Of a stretch of 64,000 bases of DNA, positions 58,700 to 64,000 are shown piece after piece. Numbering within the stretch: the first letter of the stretch is position 1; each line of letters starts with the position of its first letter. This stretch comes from Burkholderia stabilis. GTDB taxonomy: Bacteria > Pseudomonadota > Gammaproteobacteria > Burkholderiales > Burkholderiaceae. A program made the position numbers and the translations under genes. Location of the stretch: the NCBI RefSeq assembly GCF_001742165.1, contig NZ_CP016444.1:1258976-1322975 (forward strand). Direction: 5' to 3'. Below the pieces are notes generated by a model. That model worked only from the letters and a program-made list of their open reading frames with translations, was not told where the DNA came from and searched no databases.

Positions 58700-59770
58700 G
58701 TGATGATCAGCAACATCGTTTGACCCTGGGTCAGGCGAAACCGATGGCCAGCAACTGACGCTGACCCAGGGTCACGCAACATGCTGGGCATCAACTTGGT
58801 GACCCAGGTGGGTCAAATCTAATGTGCTGCACAACGGCCCAAGTGGGTCACTTCTAAGTTGCTGTTGACACTGGTGCCAGTTCGGCCGGTAACGCGACCA
58901 GTTGCGGGTCCTGGCGCAGATGAGTCTCTGTTGCTCCCGAGAGAATGGCGAGCTGGGTCAGGCCCAGCGGCTGACCGCCGACACGGGCGCCCGGCTGGTT
59001 CTGCTGGCTGGCCAGGTTCAACCGGCGCGCGTACTGAATTGCCTGCTCGTTGTCCTGGCGCGGGAACGCTGCACGGACTTGTGCCAGTTCAGCCGGTAAC
59101 GCGACCAGTTGCCGGTCTCGGCGCAGCTGGGCCTCTGTTGCGCCCGAGAGGCCAGCGAGCTGGGACAGGCTCAGCGGCTGACCGCCGATGCGGGCGCCCG
59201 GCAGGCTCTGCTGGCTGGCCAGGTTCAGACGGCGCGCATACTGAATTGCTTTCTCGTTGTCCTGGCGCGGGAACGCTGCACGGACCGGTGCCAGTTCGAC
59301 CGGTAACGCGAACAGTTGTGGGTCCTGGCGCAGATACGCCTCTGTTGCGCCCGAGAGGCCAGCAAGCTGAGCCAGGCTTAGCGGCTGCCCGTCGATACGG
59401 GCGCCCGGCTGGTTCTGCTGGCTGGCCAGATTCAGACGGCGAGCGTAGGGGGCGTTCTTCTCGTTGTCCTGACGCGGGAACGCTGCACGTACCGGTGCCA
59501 GTTCGGCCGGTAGCGCGACCAGTTGCGGGTCTCGGCGCAACTGGCCCTCTGTTGCCCCCGAGAGACTGGCGAGCTGGGCCAGGCTCAGCGGCTGACCGTC
59601 GATGCGGGCGCCCGGATGGTTCTGCTGGCTGGCCAGGTTCAACCGGCGCGCGTAGGGAATGTTCTTCTCGTTGTCCTGACGCGGGTGTCGCGGGGCGGCG
59701 TAAAGGAGCCGGGGATGGGCGGCGTAATGGCGCCAGCAGAACCGGGGGTAAAACGCGGATTCGAACGGTT

Positions 59771-60559
59771 TCAAGGTTGCGGTTTTTTGCCGTTTTTGGC
59801 AACTGCATTTTGAGGGGGATCTGGCATCGGTTTCGGGGTGCGGTAACTGTCGCCCTCGAGGACGAGCCGGTAGGCGCCGTGGCGTAGTCGGTCGAGTGTG
59901 GCGGTGCCGAGGATGCGGTTGTCGGGGAACGCGGCGCCCCATTCACCGAAGTCGAGATTCGACGTCAGGATGGTCGCCGCGTGCTCGTAGCGGGCCGCGA
60001 CGAGATCGTGGAAGTCCTCGTCCTGCGGGGTACGTAGCGGTTTGAGCGCGAAGTCATCGACGATCAGCAGCGGCACCCGGGCGTACTGCTGGAACTTGCG
60101 GTCATAGGCGCCGGTGGCGCGCGCGGCGTTCAATCGCTTGAGCAGCTCGGTCTGCGAGATGAACAGCACATCGCGGCCTTGGCGGGCGGCGCAGTGGCCC
60201 AGCGCCTGGGCCAAGTGGCTTTTGCCGGTGCCGGTTGGACCGGCGATCAGGATCGCGACCTTCTCGTCGAGATACCGGCCTGTCGCGAGATCATGAACGT
60301 GTGAGCGGTTCAACGTAGGCAGCCGGTCGAAGTCGAACGTCTCGAGCGTCTTGCCCATCGCGAAGCCGGCGCGCAGCAGACGGGTGCCGAGCTTCTTGTG
60401 TTCGCGACGGGCAACCTCGTCGTGCAGCAGCATGGCAAGGAACTCGGTATAGGCGAGCTGCCCGTCGATCGCCTGACGGTTGCGCTGCTCAAGCGAGTCG
60501 AGGATGCCGGACAGGCGCAGCTGTTTGAGGATGGAATTCAATTCGGGACTCGGGTTCAT
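59771..60559 (-). CDS. istB: IS21-family helper ATPase IstB (element A)
   Basis: A 262-residue AAA+ helper. Walker A IAGPTGTGKSHLAQALG, Walker B LLIVDDFALKPL, start MNPSPELNSIL 4 bp after istA. It ends in a basic, Lys/Pro-rich tail. It works with the IstA of this element. Confidence 0.93.
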   Translation of the reverse strand: MNPSPELNSILKQLRLSGILDSLEQRNRQAIDGQLAYTEFLAMLLHDEVARREHKKLGTRLLRAGFAMGKTLETFDFDRLPTLNRSHVHDLATGRYLDEKVAILIAGPTGTGKSHLAQALGHCAARQGRDVLFISQTELLKRLNAARATGAYDRKFQQYARVPLLIVDDFALKPLRTPQDEDFHDLVAARYEHAATILTSNLDFGEWGAAFPDNRILGTATLDRLRHGAYRLVLEGDSYRTPKPMPDPPQNAVAKNGKKPQP

Positions 60560-60563
60560 GGTG

Positions 60564-62096
60564 TCAGTGGATCAGCAGGGATTGGAGATCACGGCCGAAG
60601 CGGCCGCCGTTCTGGTAAGCGCCAGTCGGGGCCGACGCGGGACGCGGCACCGGTTCGCTGTCCAGGCCTTTGTCGAGGATGCCCTTGATGGTGCTGTACT
60701 TCGCGCTGCTGAACGCGAGCGCACGCTCGCAGGCTGCTTCCAGCCTCTGATCGCCGACTTTCTGTCGCAGCCGGATGATCCCCTGCGCGCCGCGCAGGTT
60801 GACGAGCACCTTGTCGTTGAACAGCGCGAGGATCACGCCGTGGCACGACGGCCCGATCTCCTTCGCGCGCGCCAGACACCACTGCGGATCGTGCTCGAGC
60901 CAGGCCTGCGCTTCGGGCGGCTGGTGATCTCGCACCGTGTGGCGACCGCCGGCCCGCTGCCGCGGATGGGTTGCGACGAGTTCATGCCGATGGAACAGCT
61001 GGATGACCGTATCGGTCGCCTTCAGCCAGAGCGACTTGCCGACGAGCGTGAACGGTGCAGAGTACAGCGCGTGCTTGTAGACGACGTGGCCGTCGCGATG
61101 GACCGCCACCTCCTTCCAGACCGACAGTACCGGCGGCACGTCCGGCAATGCAGCGAGCAACGGGCGCTCGACGCCGAAGCGCGTCAGCGGCCGTTCGTGG
61201 ACGGTGCCGTGGATACGAGTGCCGGCCTGCTGCATCACCCATTCGCGCAGTTGCCGGTTGGCGTCGGCCAGATCCCGGAACTCGCGCAGCGGCACGAAGG
61301 ACTTCTTGACGTATTTGACGCCCGATTCGACGACGCCCTTCTTCTGGGGATCGTGCGGCGGACAGGCGTCGATCCGGAATCCATATCCCTCGGCAAGCGC
61401 GGCGTACGAGCGTTGCACCGCCGGCTCGTATCGACACGCCCGGATGATCGCGCACTTCGCGTTATCGATGATGACCCGGTCGGGACAGCCGCCGAACCAT
61501 TCGAAGGCGCGCCGGTGGCTGGCGAGCCACGTCTCGACGGTCTGGTCCAGCACGATCTCGGCATACTGGTGGCGCGACCAGCACAACGTCATCACGAAGA
61601 TCCACGTCCGGACCGCAATGCCCTCGACCGTCAGCACGGGTCCCGCGCCGAAGTCGACCTGCGCGGCGTCGGCCGGTGCGAAGTCGAGGATCGTTGTGGT
61701 GGCCACGCTGCGCTCGGCAGCCAGATGGCGCAGCATGCGCTTCACGGCACAATAGCTGCCGGCGTAGCCATGATTGCGTTGAAGGGCGGCATGGATCGTG
61801 GTGCCCTGAACGCCGGCGGCAAGCCATTCGCGGACCTGTTCGCGATATGGCTCAACCGTCGACACACAGGTGTGCGGCAGGTGCGGCGTGCGCCCGAAGA
61901 CACCCGCGATCGTAGCGTCGTCCGGCAGCGGCTGCACCGGATCCAGCCAACTACGCGCTTCAGCCTCGCGGCGCACGGTCGTCAGCTTCTTGCGCCCCAT
62001 CAAACCGCCGCGCGCGATGTCGCGGTCAGAATCGCCTTGCCGCATGCGGACAAGGACTTGGCGGTATTCAAACAATTCGAACCTCCTGTTGGCCAT
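60564..62096 (-). CDS. istA: IS21-family transposase IstA (element A)
   Basis: A 510-residue transposase starting MANRRFELFEYRQVLVRM at 62096; the TTG 15 bp upstream lies inside a hairpin loop and is unlikely. Core residues: D in AAQVDFGAGPVL, D in VIIDNAKCAI, E in KKGVVESGVKYVKK. It is larger than the IstA of element B, as is common in this subgroup. The ribosome-binding site GGAGCG is sequestered in an 11-bp hairpin. Confidence 0.93.
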   Translation of the reverse strand: MANRRFELFEYRQVLVRMRQGDSDRDIARGGLMGRKKLTTVRREAEARSWLDPVQPLPDDATIAGVFGRTPHLPHTCVSTVEPYREQVREWLAAGVQGTTIHAALQRNHGYAGSYCAVKRMLRHLAAERSVATTTILDFAPADAAQVDFGAGPVLTVEGIAVRTWIFVMTLCWSRHQYAEIVLDQTVETWLASHRRAFEWFGGCPDRVIIDNAKCAIIRACRYEPAVQRSYAALAEGYGFRIDACPPHDPQKKGVVESGVKYVKKSFVPLREFRDLADANRQLREWVMQQAGTRIHGTVHERPLTRFGVERPLLAALPDVPPVLSVWKEVAVHRDGHVVYKHALYSAPFTLVGKSLWLKATDTVIQLFHRHELVATHPRQRAGGRHTVRDHQPPEAQAWLEHDPQWCLARAKEIGPSCHGVILALFNDKVLVNLRGAQGIIRLRQKVGDQRLEAACERALAFSSAKYSTIKGILDKGLDSEPVPRPASAPTGAYQNGGRFGRDLQSLLIH

Positions 62097-62098
62097 GG

Positions 62099-62125
62099 AC
62101 GCTCCGTTCAAAAAGAACGGAGCGT
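62099..62125 (-). promoter_or_regulatory. Hairpin sequestering the istA ribosome-binding site
   Basis: ACGCTCCGTTC and GAACGGAGCGT form a perfect 11-bp stem with a 5-nt loop. The 3' arm contains GGAGCG, two nucleotides from the ATG. In read-through transcripts it would fold and reduce transposase synthesis, a known safeguard of some insertion sequences. Confidence 0.5.
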
Positions 62126-63812
62126 ACCGACTCGGAAAGTTCGAACCGCGTTCTCGCCCTGATGCTGCTGGCGCCTATGCGCCGCCCCTAACGTGGCGCC
62201 ATTACGCCGCCCTTGGACTGGCGCCTATGTGCCGCCCCTCAAGTGGCGCCCTTATGCCGACCCCGCATTGGCTCCATAGCGCCGCCCCGTGACAGCGGGA
62301 ACGCTGCACGTACCGGTGCCAGTTCGGCCGGTAACGCGAACAATTGCGGGTCTCGGCGCAGATAAGCCTCTGTTGCGCCCGAGAGGCCAGCAAGCTGAGC
62401 CAGGCCCAGCGGCTGCCCGTCGATGCGGGCGCCCGGCTGGTTCTGCTGGCTGACCAGATTCAGCCGGCGTGCGTACTGAATTGCCTTCTCTTTTTCCTGG
62501 CGCGGGAACGCTGCACGGACTGATGCCAGTTCGACCGGTAGCGCGACCAGTTGCGAGTCTCGGCGCAGATGAGCCTCCATTGCGCCCGAGAGACTGGCGA
62601 GTTGGGACAGGCTCAGCGGCTGACCATCGATGCGGGCGCCCGGCAGGCTCTGCTGGCTGGCCAGGTTCAGCCGACGCGCGTAGGGAATGTTCTTCTCGTT
62701 GTCCTGGCGCGGGAACGCTGCACGTACTGATACCAGTTCGACCGGTAGCGCGAACAGTTGCGGGTCTTGGCGCAGATCGGATGCTTGTGCCCCGAAAGGC
62801 TGGCGAGTTGGGTCAGGCCCAGCGGCTGACCGTCGACACGGGCGCCCGGCAGGCTCTGCTGGCTGGCCAGGTTCAGACGGCGCGCATACTGAATTGCTTT
62901 CTCGTTGTCCTGACGCGGGAACGCTGCACGGACTGGTGCCAGTTCGGCCGGTAACGCGACCAGTCGTGGGTCCTGGCGCAGATCGATCTCTTTTGCCCCT
63001 GAAAGACTGGCGAGCTCGGGCAGGCTCAGCGGCTGCCCGTCGACACGGGCGCCCGGCTGGTTCTGCTGGCTGGCCAGGTTCAGACGGCGTGCGTACTGAA
63101 TTGCCTTCTCGTTGTCCTGGCGCGGGAACGCTGCACGGACTGATGCCAGTTCGAGCGGTAGCGCGAACAGTTGCGGGTCTTGGCGTAGATGAGCCTCTGT
63201 TGCCCCCGAGAGACTGGCGAGCTGGGGCAGGCTCAGCGGCTGACCATCGATGCGGGCGCCCGGCAGGCTCTGCTGGCTGGCCAGGTTCAGCCGACGCGCG
63301 TAGGGGGCGTTCTTCTCGTTGTCCTGACGCGGGAACGCTGCACGTACCGGTGCCAGTTCGGCCGGTAACGCGACCAGTTGCGGATCTTGGCGCAGCTTGG
63401 CCTCTGTTGCCCCCGAGAGACTGGCGAGCTGGGGCAGGCTCAGCGGCTGCCCATCGACGCGGGCGCCCGGCTGATTCTGCTGACTGACCAGATTCAGCCG
63501 GCGCGCGTACTGGCTCGCTCTCTCGTTTTCACCTCGCGGGAACACATCACCGACCCGCGCGAGCAAAGGTGGTAATTCCTGCCTCGAGCACGAAGCTTCC
63601 CCCACGCTCGCCGTCATGCGACCTCGCTTATGCGGTGGCGACTCATCAGAACTTCCGACGCGCCACCGCTTGTCCGCCAGCCCGGCCAGTGCGCCCGTCA
63701 CTCCGGCCGACCGGGTTTCTGTCTCATCGGGTCTCAGCCTGCCAAGGTTACCGCTCCTATCATCCTGTTCACCGGAGAGCCCCCGACCTTCCAAACCGGA
63801 GATTTTGTCCAT

Positions 63813-63989
63813 ACCCTGTCCGTCCCCTACTTAAAACTCGCCTCTCCGGAATAGCCGCCCATCGTGCACCGGAATATCCACCCTCACGCGAGAAGGTATT
63901 GCCACGTTGCCGGCATGTTGCAGGAGCGGGCGCGTCAATCGCAGCGACGAAACGAACCGGCTTCCAGCCAAGCGCACTTGCCAACGACG
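63813..63989 (-). promoter_or_regulatory. 177-bp conserved spacer/promoter cassette (D-next gene)
   Basis: Same cassette as the other spacers, again 177 bp, showing that the array continues beyond the window. Confidence 0.55.
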
Positions 63990-64000
63990 CTATCGCTGAC
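63990..64000 (-). CDS. 3' end of a fifth HTH-repeat gene (partial)
   Basis: CTATCGCTGAC at the edge matches the final codons (Q R stop) of genes A-D. Only the stop and three codons are in the window. Confidence 0.5.

Larger units (their letters stand above)
59686..62294 (-). mobile_element. IS21-family insertion sequence (inside gene D, element A)
   Basis: A 2,609-bp element with termini TGTCGCGGGGCGGCG and the inverse TGTCACGGGGCGGCG, flanked by the 5-bp target duplication GCGGG (59681-59685 and 62295-62299). istA and istB are on the minus strand, the same sense as the interrupted gene. The ends carry several GGCGCC-type internal repeats, as usual in IS21 elements. It is unrelated in detail to element B. 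Confidence 0.9.

Overview
The window looks like a chromosomal segment of a plant- or host-associated Burkholderia (Burkholderiaceae, Betaproteobacteria). The support is high GC, a Gram-negative porin, dense IclR/TetR/LysR-controlled catabolic genes, IS21-type elements, and a cluster of type III effector-like genes with hrpII-type boxes (TTCG-N16-TTCG). No rRNA, tRNA, CRISPR array or secretion apparatus gene was seen.

Positions 1-39,111 form one large, ordinary-composition catabolic cluster. It holds an SMP-30 lactonase, two enoyl-CoA hydratases, an MmgE/PrpD protein, two aldehyde dehydrogenases, two short-chain dehydrogenases, a porin, two paralogous alpha/beta hydrolases, a SnoaL-like protein, a nitroreductase, pyruvate carboxylase, an acyl-CoA dehydrogenase, a MaoC-type hydratase, a thiolase, an acyl-CoA synthetase, a class III CoA-transferase, a chemoreceptor, an MBL hydrolase, a frameshifted GMC oxidoreductase, a Rieske oxygenase with a small partner, and an MFS transporter. 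Regulators are TetR, LysR and two adjacent IclR genes. Two recurrent intergenic DNA motifs (GTACGGAAC, and an ATCTAAC-AACG-TAGAT dyad) tie the scattered operons into what look like two regulons. The substrate is not deducible; the enzymes fit oxidation of an oxygenated ring or branched compound to CoA esters, then beta-oxidation-like thiolysis, with pyruvate carboxylase replenishing oxaloacetate.

Positions 39,413-49,151 are an accessory island, partly AT-richer. It encodes six proteins that look like type III effectors: a degenerate Fic-domain protein, an AAA+ ATPase with an unusual N-terminal half, an LPP-repeat protein, a papain-fold (OTU/USP-like) protease candidate with a ubiquitin-interacting motif, a protein with three 30-residue repeats, and a 769-residue protein with hydrophobic stretches. 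Exact TTCG-N16-TTCG boxes precede two of them.

Positions 49,322-64,000 hold the most striking content: a head-to-tail array of at least five minus-strand genes sharing an identical architecture. Each has a 91-residue N-terminus with a bipartite nuclear-localisation-like motif, then 7, 8, 9 or 16 tandem 69-residue repeats, the last truncated at 58 residues. Each repeat contains a canonical helix-turn-helix pattern whose structural residues are invariant while the exposed recognition-helix residues (repeat positions 45-48) are hypervariable. This resembles, by architecture but not by sequence, the modular DNA-binding logic of TAL effectors. Two of the genes carry one-base deletions in the same G5 tract, and the 16-repeat gene is also split by two different IS21-family elements with clean target duplications.
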